64,000 nucleotides of DNA from UBA4717 sp045580165 (GTDB taxonomy: Bacteria > Bacillota > Clostridia > Oscillospirales > CAG-272): the NCBI GenBank assembly GCA_045580165.1, contig JAZNNG010000028.1:11264-75263 (forward strand), read 5' to 3'. Shown piece after piece: positions 16,515 through 28,009 of this stretch; position 1 is the first letter of the stretch; each line of letters opens with the position of its first letter. A program made the position numbers and the translations under genes. The notes under the pieces were generated by a model that was given only the letters and a program-made list of their open reading frames with translations, had not been told where the DNA came from and searched no databases.

Positions 16515-17496
16515 GGCTATCCGCAGAAAAAAGCGAAAGAAGAACGGCCGTATATACGCTGCGCTTTTGCTTGTTGCTTTAGCGGTCTTTCTTGTAATAA
16601 TTCTCGTGCCGTCAAAAAGCGGCACTTATATGCACTCGTCGACGGTTTCCGTGGCAATAGCACCCGAAAAAGCTCTTGACGCAGACCAAAAGGTTGATCC
16701 GGTGACGGCAGGCATTACGCTCGATTCACAGCTTTACAGCGGATACGCGTATCTTTGCAGTGCACAAGATCTTAGCGTGATTGCCGAAAAGAACTGCGAG
16801 GAGAGATTCTATCCGGCGTCGCTTACGAAAATAATGACCGCCTTGGTAATTATTGAAAACGCAGACGATCTGTATGCCGAAACCACCGTATCGTCGGGTA
16901 TGTATAACAGACTCTATAACGAGGGCGCGTCGATGGCAGGCTTTGTCGCAGGCGAGAGGGTAAGACTTTACGACCTTCTTTGCGGTATTATGCTTCCTTC
17001 GGGCGCAGAGGCGGCGGTTGCCGCGGCGGAATTTGTCGCGGGCAGTGAGGAAAAGCTCGTGTCGATGATGAATTCCAAGGCTCTTGAAATGGGACTTGCC
17101 AATACTCATTTTGCAAATATAACGGGGCTCCACGACGATAACCACTATACCAATGCCGCGGAGATGGCAGCCATACTTTCTTCGGCTCTTGAAAACGAGG
17201 TGTTTAAGGAAATATCGTCGAAAACAAGCTACACCGTGCCGCCTACCAATAAGCACCCGAACGGCTTTACCATGCAGAGCACGGTCTTCAAAAAGCTTGG
17301 CGGCAGACAACCCGAAAGCCATAAGATAATCGGCGGAAAGACGGGCTTTACATACGAGGCAGGACTCTGCCTTGCCACATACGCCGAGCTTGACGGTGAA
17401 TACTACATAGCGATAACTATGGGCGCAGAGGGAAACCACAAAACGCCGCAGTATCAGGTCGACGATGCCATATATCTCTACGACCTCGCCGCATAA
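16504..17496 (+). CDS. D-alanyl-D-alanine carboxypeptidase, S11 family
   Basis: A 330-residue low-molecular-weight penicillin-binding protein. A basic N-terminus is followed by one membrane anchor (about 17-35), so the enzyme faces outward. The SxxK motif is ASLTK (S106, K109) and the KTG motif is GGKTG (K279-G281). The SxN motif, however, reads S166-G-A168, with Asn replaced by Ala. It trims the terminal D-Ala of the peptidoglycan stem peptide, as DacF does in sporulating bacteria. Translation is coupled to the NUDIX gene by overlap. Confidence 0.9.
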   Translation: MANKAIRRKKRKKNGRIYAALLLVALAVFLVIILVPSKSGTYMHSSTVSVAIAPEKALDADQKVDPVTAGITLDSQLYSGYAYLCSAQDLSVIAEKNCEERFYPASLTKIMTALVIIENADDLYAETTVSSGMYNRLYNEGASMAGFVAGERVRLYDLLCGIMLPSGAEAAVAAAEFVAGSEEKLVSMMNSKALEMGLANTHFANITGLHDDNHYTNAAEMAAILSSALENEVFKEISSKTSYTVPPTNKHPNGFTMQSTVFKKLGGRQPESHKIIGGKTGFTYEAGLCLATYAELDGEYYIAITMGAEGNHKTPQYQVDDAIYLYDLAA

Positions 17497-17569
17497 ATTG
17501 TCAAGCAAGCGACAGTATGCATAAACTGTATCATACCGCAAATCAAGCGGTATAGCGGAGGAGCATACT

Positions 17570-18622
17570 ATGAAAACATTAAACAATAACGGATACTTTG
17601 CCGCCGCTAATTCAAGAGGCGGCTTTGTTTCTTTCTTCAAGGATATATTCAGAAGCGGAGAGCTCGATTATCTTTACATAATAAAGGGCGGAAGCGGCAC
17701 AGGAAAGAGCAGACTTATGCGAGAGCTCGCCACTGCCGCAGAGGGGGCAAACGATACGGTTGAATACTTTTACTGCTCGTCCGATCCGCGCTCTCTCGAC
17801 GGTATAATTCTGAATAAAAGACGGATCGGTGTAATAGACGGAACTCCGCCGCACAGTGAGGAGCCGTCACTTCCCGGGTGCAGGGATGAGATAATAAATC
17901 TCGGAGAGTTCTGGAATTCTCGGATATTAAGACAAAATTCGGGCATCATATCCGAGCTTAACGAAAGGAAACGTCTGCTTTATAAAAATGCGTATTCGTA
18001 CCTTTCTGCGGCAGGAGAAGCGAGCGAGGCGGCGGCTCTGCTGACTCTGCCTGCGATAAAGCGGGAGAAGCTTGTCGCGTGGGCAAGACGTGCGGCGCAA
18101 AAGCTTGGAGAAGGCTCGACACCGCGTGAGGAGATACGGCTGACATCAGCGATAAGCTATATGGGAGAATGTGACACGGGTGTATTTTACAATTCGGCAA
18201 AAACGAGATTTGTTTTAAACGACACCGCGCGTATATCTCCTGTCGTTCTATCAGCCCTGAGAAGCGCACTTATGGAGCGCGGATGCTCGCTCAGTCTTTC
18301 GTTCTCGCCGCTTGACACAGGAAGCCTTAACGGGATTTTTGTGAAAGACGTCGGCGCGTCGTTTACCGAGTACGGCAATGCAGAGCGAAACAACGCGGTA
18401 AACACCGACAGATTTATCGATAAGGACGTGTACCGCGAAAATCGGGTAAAAATACGCTTTATGCGAAAAAGCGCGTTTGAGATGGTGGAGTCGGCGGCGC
18501 AGACTATGCGCCTCATATACGAAATTCACTCGGAGATAGAAAAAATATATGCGTCAGCAATGGATTTCTCCGCAAAGGAAAAATACACGGAAAAGCTAAT
18601 AAAAACTGTACTTAAGGGATAA
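17570..18622 (+). CDS. P-loop ATPase of unknown function
   Basis: A 350-residue protein with a Walker A motif GGSGTGKS (about 41-48) near the N-terminus and an HH-like segment PPHSEEPSLPG typical of a family of uncharacterised ATPases in sporulating Firmicutes. A helical middle region (about 115-190) separates it from a C-terminal part with conserved LSFSPLD. No transmembrane segment. The gene has GGAGGAG before ATG; a small hairpin (17533-17553) precedes the ribosome site. Function not known. Confidence 0.75.
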   Translation: MKTLNNNGYFAAANSRGGFVSFFKDIFRSGELDYLYIIKGGSGTGKSRLMRELATAAEGANDTVEYFYCSSDPRSLDGIILNKRRIGVIDGTPPHSEEPSLPGCRDEIINLGEFWNSRILRQNSGIISELNERKRLLYKNAYSYLSAAGEASEAAALLTLPAIKREKLVAWARRAAQKLGEGSTPREEIRLTSAISYMGECDTGVFYNSAKTRFVLNDTARISPVVLSALRSALMERGCSLSLSFSPLDTGSLNGIFVKDVGASFTEYGNAERNNAVNTDRFIDKDVYRENRVKIRFMRKSAFEMVESAAQTMRLIYEIHSEIEKIYASAMDFSAKEKYTEKLIKTVLKG

Positions 18623-18626
18623 AATC

Positions 18627-18653
18627 CGCGCCGCTTTCCGCGGCGCGTATTTT
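18627..18653 (+). terminator. Intrinsic terminator after the P-loop ATPase gene
   Basis: An 8-bp GC-only stem CGCGCCGC/GCGGCGCG (18627-18634 with 18640-18647) with a 5-nt loop, followed by TATTTTAT. Confidence 0.8.
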
Positions 18654-18710
18654 ATATGTGAAAAAACTGAAAAATCAGTGAAAAAATCGTTCGAAATTGT
18701 CCGATATTCC

Positions 18711-18739
18711 TTGAAATTCGGGCAATGTTATGTTATAAT
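18711..18739 (+). promoter_or_regulatory. Strong extended -10 promoter for the cdaA operon
   Basis: TTGAAA (18711-18716), 17-nt spacer, TATAAT (18734-18739) with TGT directly before the -10. The predicted leader is about 83 nt. This is the only clear promoter before a plus-strand gene series that runs to about 29.5 kb. Confidence 0.72.
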
Positions 18740-18828
18740 ATATATAATTAACGATATTATGGGGTAGTTTTGCCATTTGGCGGGGCTTTCCGCGTCATAT
18801 ATAACCAAAAATCGGATGGGGGTACAGA

Positions 18829-19746
18829 ATGAACACTTTGTTTGATTCCATTAAAAATATGCTTTCGTACATCGGTACGGTGTTGTCGGGAATAAGGCTG
18901 ACGGACATCATCGATATTTGTATAGTATCCTTTTTGCTTTACTTTGTGTATAAGTTCATAAGGGACAGGAGAGCAGGTAAGCTTGCGGCGGGCGTTTTGC
19001 TTCTGATGGCATTTATGTTCGTCAGCGAGATCACAAATATGTACGCTATGAGCTTTATAATGGAAAATTTGTTCCAGGTGGGTATTATAGCGCTTATAAT
19101 AGTGTTCCAGCCCGAGCTCAGAAGTGCGCTTGAGAAAATGGGCGCAGAGCCTCTCAAGACCTTCAGACGTGCAGATTCAAAAAGCCAGAACGCCGATGCC
19201 CGCGAGCTTATAGACGCCCTGACGAGCGCGGCTTGCGATATGTCGCTTGAAAAGACGGGAGCTCTTATAGTTATCGAGCGTTCAACCAAGCTTGGAGACG
19301 TTATCAGAACGGGTACGGTAATCGACGCGAAGGCAGAACCCTTCCTCATCAAAAACATCTTCTACAACAAGGCGCCGCTTCACGACGGAGCGATGATAAT
19401 ACGTGACGGCAGAATAAACGCGGCAGGCTGCTTCCTCCCTCTGTCGACAAATCCCGAGATAATCAAGGACCTCGGCACACGCCACAGAGCAGGAATAGGA
19501 ATGAGCGAAAACAGTGACGCGGTGGTTATAATAGTTTCAGAGGAAACGGGAACTATATCGTCGGCGCTTGACGGTAAGCTGACTTCAAATTACAGCTATC
19601 AGAGCCTTAAAAAGTTTCTTGAGTCCGTGCTTATAGTTGAGGACAAGGAAGAAACGGGAAGAAAGCAGCTCAGAAACAGATTCAGACGCAACTCGAAGGC
19701 AAAGGACGCCGATGCCGCAGACTCTGAAGACAAAGCCAAAAACTGA
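18829..19746 (+). CDS. cdaA: Membrane diadenylate cyclase CdaA
   Basis: A 305-residue c-di-AMP synthase. Three transmembrane helices occupy about 28-100, followed by the DAC domain with the ATP-binding DGA motif (D186-A188, in APLHDGAMII) and RHR motif (R218-R220, in GTRHRAGIG). c-di-AMP controls potassium and osmolyte transport and wall homeostasis. The next gene encodes its YbbR-domain regulator CdaR, the conserved pairing; glmM, the usual third gene, is not adjacent. The C-terminal 40 residues are charged and probably disordered. Confidence 0.96.
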   Translation: MNTLFDSIKNMLSYIGTVLSGIRLTDIIDICIVSFLLYFVYKFIRDRRAGKLAAGVLLLMAFMFVSEITNMYAMSFIMENLFQVGIIALIIVFQPELRSALEKMGAEPLKTFRRADSKSQNADARELIDALTSAACDMSLEKTGALIVIERSTKLGDVIRTGTVIDAKAEPFLIKNIFYNKAPLHDGAMIIRDGRINAAGCFLPLSTNPEIIKDLGTRHRAGIGMSENSDAVVIIVSEETGTISSALDGKLTSNYSYQSLKKFLESVLIVEDKEETGRKQLRNRFRRNSKAKDADAADSEDKAKN

Positions 19747-19763
19747 GAAGGGAGGACACGGAA

Positions 19764-21017
19764 ATGAACGAAACACATAAAAGCAGCGTAAACACTAAAA
19801 AAACCAATAACAAAAATAAAGACCTGACCGCAAAAATAATGTGCGTTCTCGGAGCCGTTCTCCTTTGGTTTTACGTAGTAAGCTCACAGACGATAATCGA
19901 CGAGAGACGCTTTGCCTCGATACCTGTTGAGATAATGTCCTCCGAGGTTATCGAAACCGAATACGGAATGACGGTCATCAACGGATACGATTACACGGTA
20001 GACGTAACGGTAAGCGGAGTTAAAAGCGAGCTTAACCGTCTGAGCGCAGAGGATATAAGCGCTTACGTTGACCTGTCGCAGATAAACGCCGCAGGCGAAT
20101 ATACGCTTGACGTTCGCACCTCGGTGCCGGGCGGAATAAGCGTCAAGGAGATTTCGACGAACTACGTTAACGTATACGTAGACAAGCGCTCCTCCAAGCC
20201 TGTCGAGATAAGGGTAAACCCCATATACTCAATAGAGTCGGAGTATTCTCTCGGAACGCCGTCTGCAAACATTTCGACCGTAACGGTAACGGGACCCGAG
20301 GACGTGCTTGAGAGCGTCGCTTACGCGCAGGTAACTGTGGACGTGGGCAGACTCACGGGTACGGTAACGTCAACGGGCTCGCTCGTTCTTATCGGAAACG
20401 ACGGTGCGGTTATATCTAACCCGTATGTAAAGCTCCATACCACCGACGTAATAGTGAAGATACCCGTATACACCGAAAAGGAGATTCCTCTTTCGGTAGG
20501 TCTTAAGCACGGCTTCTATAACGAAAAGAACTCAGAGATCAAGATAGAGCCTCAGAGCATAGTCGTAAGAGGCGACCCTGCGGAGCTTGCAAAGCTAAGT
20601 ACCGTCGAGGTAATGACCATCGACGAAAAGAAGATGACGGGTGTCACGGGCTCGAGCGTCGCGGTAATTGAATTGCCCGAGGGGGTTGAAAACGTAAACA
20701 GAGTAGAGAGCGTTACTGTTACGGTTACGCACGTCAATACCTCCACCCGTGATATTTACGTTGATAACGTGGAGATCAAGAATCCCGAGGGACTTGACTA
20801 CTCGGTAAAGCAGGACGGCATAAACGTTACGCTTCGCGGAAGCACGGGCTCGCTTGCCCTTGTTAACGAGGACAACGTTCTGCTCACGGCAGACCTCAGC
20901 TACTACTCAAAGGGAACAGGAAAGGTAACCGTGCCCGTGACCGTGGGCATTCCCGCAGGACTTTCGGGAAGTGTTTACGAGATAGGCGAATACTCGCTTG
21001 AGATCGAGATCAAGTAA
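19764..21017 (+). CDS. cdaR: YbbR-domain regulator of CdaA
   Basis: A 417-residue protein with one N-terminal membrane anchor (about 27-43, LGAVLLWFYVVSSQ) and an extracellular array of about four YbbR repeats, each with the PVEI/VRG/TVTGPEDVL type of strand pattern. CdaR binds CdaA and modulates c-di-AMP synthesis. Ribosome site GGGAGG. It starts 18 nt after cdaA. Confidence 0.93.
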   Translation: MNETHKSSVNTKKTNNKNKDLTAKIMCVLGAVLLWFYVVSSQTIIDERRFASIPVEIMSSEVIETEYGMTVINGYDYTVDVTVSGVKSELNRLSAEDISAYVDLSQINAAGEYTLDVRTSVPGGISVKEISTNYVNVYVDKRSSKPVEIRVNPIYSIESEYSLGTPSANISTVTVTGPEDVLESVAYAQVTVDVGRLTGTVTSTGSLVLIGNDGAVISNPYVKLHTTDVIVKIPVYTEKEIPLSVGLKHGFYNEKNSEIKIEPQSIVVRGDPAELAKLSTVEVMTIDEKKMTGVTGSSVAVIELPEGVENVNRVESVTVTVTHVNTSTRDIYVDNVEIKNPEGLDYSVKQDGINVTLRGSTGSLALVNEDNVLLTADLSYYSKGTGKVTVPVTVGIPAGLSGSVYEIGEYSLEIEIK

Positions 21018-21026
21018 GGCGGATAT

Positions 21027-22637
21027 ATGAGTAAAGGACAGATAGTTTTCCGTAACATCAAGCTTCCTTACGATAAGGACGAGGGCTATGCGCTCGAGTG
21101 TGCTCTCAAGAAGGCAGAGAAGCTTGGTATAGCGGCAAAGCTTGAGGACGCAAGAATACACAAAAAATCGGTCGACGCAAGAAGAATTGGCGGCAAGCCG
21201 AGCTTTGTGTACTCGATAGCGCTCGGGGCGGAGCAGAGCCCCGATAAAGCGGCGCTTGAGAAATTCGACGCTGTTTATATCGCAAGTGAAAGCATAAAGC
21301 CGGTTCTAGGAAACGAAACGCTTGGCGCAAGACCGATAGTCGTGGGCTTTGGTCCGTGCGGAATGTGCGCGGCTATGCTCCTTGCTGAAAACGGATACAG
21401 ACCAATAGTTATTGAACGCGGCTCGGATGCTGATAACAGACGTGCCGCGGTCAAGCGCTTTTATAAGACGGGAGTGCTTGAAAGCAGTAATATACAGTTT
21501 GGCGCGGGCGGCGCGGGTACCTTCTCGGACGGTAAGCTTGTAACGAGGATCAACGACCCGAGATGCTCGTACGTGCTTGAAACAATGGTAGAGCTCGGAG
21601 CGCCCGACGAGGTGCTTTACAGCGCAAAGCCGCACGTTGGTACGGATAAGCTGCTCAGTGTTGTCAGAAACGCAGCTCACAGAATAAAGGAGCTTGGCGG
21701 AGAAATAAAATACAACGTAAAGCTTACTGACGTTACTGTCAAAGACGGCAGAATAACGCGTATAAAAACCGACGACGGCGAGGAATATGAGGTGTCCGTG
21801 CTGATACTTGCAATCGGACACAGTGCGAGGGACACCTATGAAATGCTTTTTGACCGCGGTGTGTCTATGGAGGCGAAGCCATTTTCGGTAGGCGTCAGAA
21901 TAGAGCATTTTCAGACGCGCGTTGACGAATCCTTATACGGTAAGCTTGCTGGCGACCCAAGGCTCCCCAAGGGAGAATATGCGCTTTCGCACAGAGAAAA
22001 CGGCCGTGCGGTCTATACCTTCTGTATGTGTCCCGGCGGCGAGGTGGTCGCCGCGGCGAGCGAGGAGGGCGGAGTGGTCACAAACGGAATGAGCAGCTTC
22101 GCAAGAGACGGAAAGAACGCAAACGCGGCGGTAGCGGTATCGGTTTCTCCCGAGGACTTCGGAAGCTCTCCGCTCGACGGAATAGAGTTCCAACGTCGAC
22201 TTGAAAGACGCGCCTTTGAGCTCGGCGGCGGAGGATATAAAGCTCCCTGCGAAACGGTCGGCGACTTTATTGATGGTAAAACGGAAAAGCTGAGAACACC
22301 GAAAATAATCCGTCCCACCTATATGAACGGAAACGTCAGGGTTGCCCGTATCGACAGTATTTTTCCAACCTACGTAAACTCTATGTTAAGACGCGGCTTT
22401 GAGGTGTTCGGCAATAAAATGAGATGCTTCAAGGACCCTGCGGCACCGCTTACGGGAGTTGAAACGAGAACCTCCGCACCCGTGAGAATAATGAGAAGCG
22501 AAAAATATACTGCGCTCGGTATAGACAATTTGTATCCGGGCGGAGAGGGCGCAGGATACGCGGGCGGAATTACCAGCGCCGCAGTCGATGGAATAAATAT
22601 AGCGATGGCAGTAATGGAAAGATATAAGGCGGAATGA
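21027..22637 (+). CDS. FAD-dependent dehydrogenase, COG2509 type
   Basis: A 536-residue flavoprotein. An N-terminal region of about 95 residues precedes the FAD-binding site GFGPCGMCAAMLLAENG; GAGGAGTFSDGKLVTR and the C-terminal GEGAGYAGGITSAAVDG are diagnostic of this uncharacterised family, which is common in Clostridia. Substrate unknown. The gene lies 9 nt after cdaR and is probably co-transcribed. Confidence 0.85.
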   Translation: MSKGQIVFRNIKLPYDKDEGYALECALKKAEKLGIAAKLEDARIHKKSVDARRIGGKPSFVYSIALGAEQSPDKAALEKFDAVYIASESIKPVLGNETLGARPIVVGFGPCGMCAAMLLAENGYRPIVIERGSDADNRRAAVKRFYKTGVLESSNIQFGAGGAGTFSDGKLVTRINDPRCSYVLETMVELGAPDEVLYSAKPHVGTDKLLSVVRNAAHRIKELGGEIKYNVKLTDVTVKDGRITRIKTDDGEEYEVSVLILAIGHSARDTYEMLFDRGVSMEAKPFSVGVRIEHFQTRVDESLYGKLAGDPRLPKGEYALSHRENGRAVYTFCMCPGGEVVAAASEEGGVVTNGMSSFARDGKNANAAVAVSVSPEDFGSSPLDGIEFQRRLERRAFELGGGGYKAPCETVGDFIDGKTEKLRTPKIIRPTYMNGNVRVARIDSIFPTYVNSMLRRGFEVFGNKMRCFKDPAAPLTGVETRTSAPVRIMRSEKYTALGIDNLYPGGEGAGYAGGITSAAVDGINIAMAVMERYKAE

Positions 22638-22647
22638 GGCGGTTATA

Positions 22648-23073
22648 ATGACGCAAAAGGCAAGGGTCATCTCACTTGACGGCGATTACGCCGTTGTGAG
22701 AGTATCAAGGAAAACAATATGTGAGGGATGTCATAACATGGACTCCTCCTGCAGTGCCTGCGTTGCCTTCGGGGACAAAAACGCGGAGTGCAGAGCGCTC
22801 AATCTGTGCGGCGCACAGGTGGGGGATACGGTCACAGTAAGGACCGAGTCGTCGCGCATCATAGGATATGCGGCGCTGGTATTTATAGCACCGATAGTCA
22901 TAGCTCTTGCGGCTTATATGCTAAGTCAGCGACTTGGAAGCGCTTATCCTGCGCTTATGGCGCTTGGCGGATTTTTAGTTCCGTTCGGACTTTTTTGTTA
23001 TCTGCTTGACAGAAAGATCAAGAAAACTCCCGATACCGAAATTGTTTCGGTCGACGATAAAGAAAATAAGTAA
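22648..23073 (+). CDS. RseC/MucC-like membrane protein
   Basis: A 141-residue protein of the SoxR-reducing-system RseC family. The N-terminal half has a Cys cluster (CEGCHNMDSSCSAC) able to bind a metal or Fe-S cluster, followed by two membrane helices (about 71-90 and 96-115). In other bacteria RseC works next to Rnf complexes; no rnf genes are near here, so its partner is unknown. It follows the FAD dehydrogenase by 10 nt. Confidence 0.85.
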   Translation: MTQKARVISLDGDYAVVRVSRKTICEGCHNMDSSCSACVAFGDKNAECRALNLCGAQVGDTVTVRTESSRIIGYAALVFIAPIVIALAAYMLSQRLGSAYPALMALGGFLVPFGLFCYLLDRKIKKTPDTEIVSVDDKENK

Positions 23074-23094
23074 TTCATACTCAAAAGAGGAACA

Positions 23095-25284
23095 ATGATA
23101 AACAGAAAGCTTAAAGAACCTGTACGCGAGTGGGTATTGCTCAATCAACGTACCGAAGAAGACAACAGAATAATCGACTCGCTCTCGCGTGAGCTTGGCA
23201 TAAGTAAGATCACGGCAGGACTTCTTTATGACAGAGAAATCAGAACCTGTGAGGCGGCAAGAGCGTTTATAGAGAGCAACCCTTGCTTCACGGGCTTTGC
23301 CGACCCGTTTACCATGTCGGATATGGAAAGAGCGTGCGAGAGGATAGAGCGCGCGGCGGCGCTTGGCGAGAAGACGGTGGTCTACGGCGACTATGATGTT
23401 GACGGTGTTACCGCCGTGTCGGTGTTGACGAGGTATCTTCGTGAATACGGACTTTTGGATACGGGATTTTATATTCCGAGCAGAATAGGCGAGGGCTACG
23501 GACTAAATACGCGCTCCATAGATAAGCTCAAGGAGGACGGCGTTCAGCTTATAGTGACCGTTGATACGGGAATCACGGCAATCGAGGAGATCGTGTACGC
23601 CGCCGAAAACGGAATAGACGTGGTTGTTACAGACCACCACGAGTACAGGAAAAACGCCGAGACGGGCGAGATGGAGCTGCCGCGTGTGCCGTCGGTAAAT
23701 CCGAGAAGATGCGACTGCTCTTATCCGTTTAAGGAGCTTGCGGGTGTCGGCGTTGTGTTCAGACTTATTACTGCGCTTGAAATGAGAAAAAGCGGTCTTG
23801 ACTGTGCGAACGCCACGAAAAAAATAATTGGTGAGTACGCAGAGCTTATCGCGATCGGAACTGTTGCCGACGTAATGCCGTTGTACGGTGAAAACCGCGA
23901 TATAGTGAAGGCGGGACTTAAGGCGCTTGAAAAGCCGAGATTTGTCGGAACGAAGGCGCTTGTGTCGCTTGCGGCGGGAATTGACTATAATAACGGAGCC
24001 TCATTAAAAAAGATAAACACAAATCTGATATGCTTCACGCTTGCCCCCAGAATAAACGCGGTGGGACGAATGGGAAGCGCGTCGGTAGCGGCAGAGCTTT
24101 TTATGACCGAGGATGCAGAGAAGGCGGACGAGATAGCCGCAGAGCTTTGCGGTATGAACACGCTCAGACAGAAGGAAGAGAACGATATTTTAGTAGAGGC
24201 GCTTGCGAAAATCGAAAGTGAGATGTCGGCAAACGACTCCGTGATAGTTCTTGACGACGACAGATGGCATCACGGCGTTATAGGTATCGTGGCATCCCGC
24301 CTTACCGAAAAATACGGACTTCCGAGTATTCTCGTATCGTTTGAGGGTAACGTGTCGGGTGAGCCGAGTGATAAGGATATCGGTAAAGGCTCGGGCAGAA
24401 GTGTAAAGGGACTTGACCTGGTCGACGCGCTCAACCATTGCCGTCAGAGCCTCGTCAAGTACGGAGGACACGAGCTTGCCGCAGGACTCACGGTAGAGAG
24501 AGGAAGCCTCGACGAATTCAAGAGGGCAATAAACGCATACGCTGCCGAAAGGCTTTCAAGCGAGACCGAAACCTTGAAAATTTTCGCCGACAGCGAGATA
24601 ACCATTGAAAATATAACGAGCGACTTGGCAATGGAAATAAATCTGCTCGAGCCGTTCGGTCAGGCAAATCCAAAGCCGCAGTTTATACTAAAGGATGCAA
24701 CCGTAAAGGACGTAATTCCGCTTAAGGAAGGAAAGCATATCAAGCTTTTGCTTACGGACGGAAGAAGCACTCTTACGGCGCTTGGATTTGGAATGCAGTA
24801 CGATTCCTTCTGCTTTGCAAGGGGAGATAAAATAGACCTGCTCGGGCAGATAGAGATAAACGAGTTTATGGGCAATGTGGACGCTCAGCTACATATCAAG
24901 GACGTAAGATGCTCAAAAGAGCTTTCGGAAAAGAGAAACGAGGATATAAGCCTTTATAACGGAGCGCTTCACGGCGGAGCTTATCCCGAAAAAATGCTTC
25001 CCGAAAGAGAAGACTTTGCTCTCATTTACAGATTTCTCAAGAAAAGCACCTCTGATTGCGTAAGGTATAATCTTTACGGAATATGCGCGAGAATAAAGCG
25101 CGGAGAGAGCTACCCATATATAAAGCTCAGGGCGGTGCTTGATATACTGAGTGAGCTTTCACTCATAACCTATACTCAGGAAAACGGTGAATTTTGTACG
25201 GTAAGCATTAATAAAGGAGCAGACAGAGTAGATTTATCAAGCTCTGAGCTATTTAAAAATCTTGCACGTCACGCCGTCAGGTGA
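23095..25284 (+). CDS. recJ: Single-stranded-DNA-specific exonuclease RecJ
   Basis: A 729-residue 5'-3' exonuclease used in recombination and mismatch repair. DHH-family motifs: YGDYDVDGVTAVSVL (motif I), TVDTGI (II), VTDHHEY (III), and the DHHA1 motif KYGGHELAAGLTVE. The OB fold follows (PFGQANPKPQF to GQIEINEF). The C-terminal 130 residues form an extra helical domain, as in other Firmicutes. It overlaps the rel region at its stop. Confidence 0.95.
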   Translation: MINRKLKEPVREWVLLNQRTEEDNRIIDSLSRELGISKITAGLLYDREIRTCEAARAFIESNPCFTGFADPFTMSDMERACERIERAAALGEKTVVYGDYDVDGVTAVSVLTRYLREYGLLDTGFYIPSRIGEGYGLNTRSIDKLKEDGVQLIVTVDTGITAIEEIVYAAENGIDVVVTDHHEYRKNAETGEMELPRVPSVNPRRCDCSYPFKELAGVGVVFRLITALEMRKSGLDCANATKKIIGEYAELIAIGTVADVMPLYGENRDIVKAGLKALEKPRFVGTKALVSLAAGIDYNNGASLKKINTNLICFTLAPRINAVGRMGSASVAAELFMTEDAEKADEIAAELCGMNTLRQKEENDILVEALAKIESEMSANDSVIVLDDDRWHHGVIGIVASRLTEKYGLPSILVSFEGNVSGEPSDKDIGKGSGRSVKGLDLVDALNHCRQSLVKYGGHELAAGLTVERGSLDEFKRAINAYAAERLSSETETLKIFADSEITIENITSDLAMEINLLEPFGQANPKPQFILKDATVKDVIPLKEGKHIKLLLTDGRSTLTALGFGMQYDSFCFARGDKIDLLGQIEINEFMGNVDAQLHIKDVRCSKELSEKRNEDISLYNGALHGGAYPEKMLPEREDFALIYRFLKKSTSDCVRYNLYGICARIKRGESYPYIKLRAVLDILSELSLITYTQENGEFCTVSINKGADRVDLSSSELFKNLARHAVR

Positions 25285-25289
25285 TATAT

Positions 25290-27500
<2,211 letters not shown>

Positions 27501-27537
27501 GCTTTTATATAAACTTGAAAACGGAGTGAAGAAAAAA

Positions 27538-27990
27538 GTGAAGGCAGTACTGCAAAGAGTGCTTGAAGCGAGGGTCGAGGTCGACGGACGCATAATAGGC
27601 GAGATTGGTGAAGGACTTATGATACTTTTGGGAGTGGCAAACGGCGACACCGAAAAAGACGCGGAGCTTTTGTGTGATAAGATAGTCAAGCTGCGTATCT
27701 TTTCGGACGAAAACGGAAAGATGAATCGTTCGCTCATCGACGTCGGCGGAGATATGCTTGTGGTCTCCAATTTTACCCTCAACGCCAATTACCGACACGG
27801 CAACCGTCCCGATTATCTTAACTCCGCGCCTCCCGACGAGGCAAACAGACTTTACGAATATTTCAAAAAGAGGGCGGCCGAGAGCGTGCTTCGCGTTGAA
27901 AGCGGAGAATTCGGCGCCGATATGAAGGTCAGCTTAATAAACGACGGTCCGGTGACCGTTTGTATGGACAGCGAAATTCTGAAAAAATAA
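27538..27990 (+). CDS. dtd: D-aminoacyl-tRNA deacylase
   Basis: A 150-residue proofreading enzyme that removes D-amino acids (and Gly) from tRNA. The two signature segments are VSNFTLNA, in place of the usual SQFTL, and the Gly-cisPro motif NDGPVT near the C-terminus. The start is GTG 27538, placed 9 nt after GGAGTG and matching the family N-terminus (VKAVLQRV); the long upstream extension of the frame overlaps rel and is not used. Adjacent rel-dtd order is conserved in Firmicutes. Confidence 0.94.
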   Translation: MKAVLQRVLEARVEVDGRIIGEIGEGLMILLGVANGDTEKDAELLCDKIVKLRIFSDENGKMNRSLIDVGGDMLVVSNFTLNANYRHGNRPDYLNSAPPDEANRLYEYFKKRAAESVLRVESGEFGADMKVSLINDGPVTVCMDSEILKK

Positions 27991-28009
27991 GAAAAAGGTC
28001 GGACGTATT

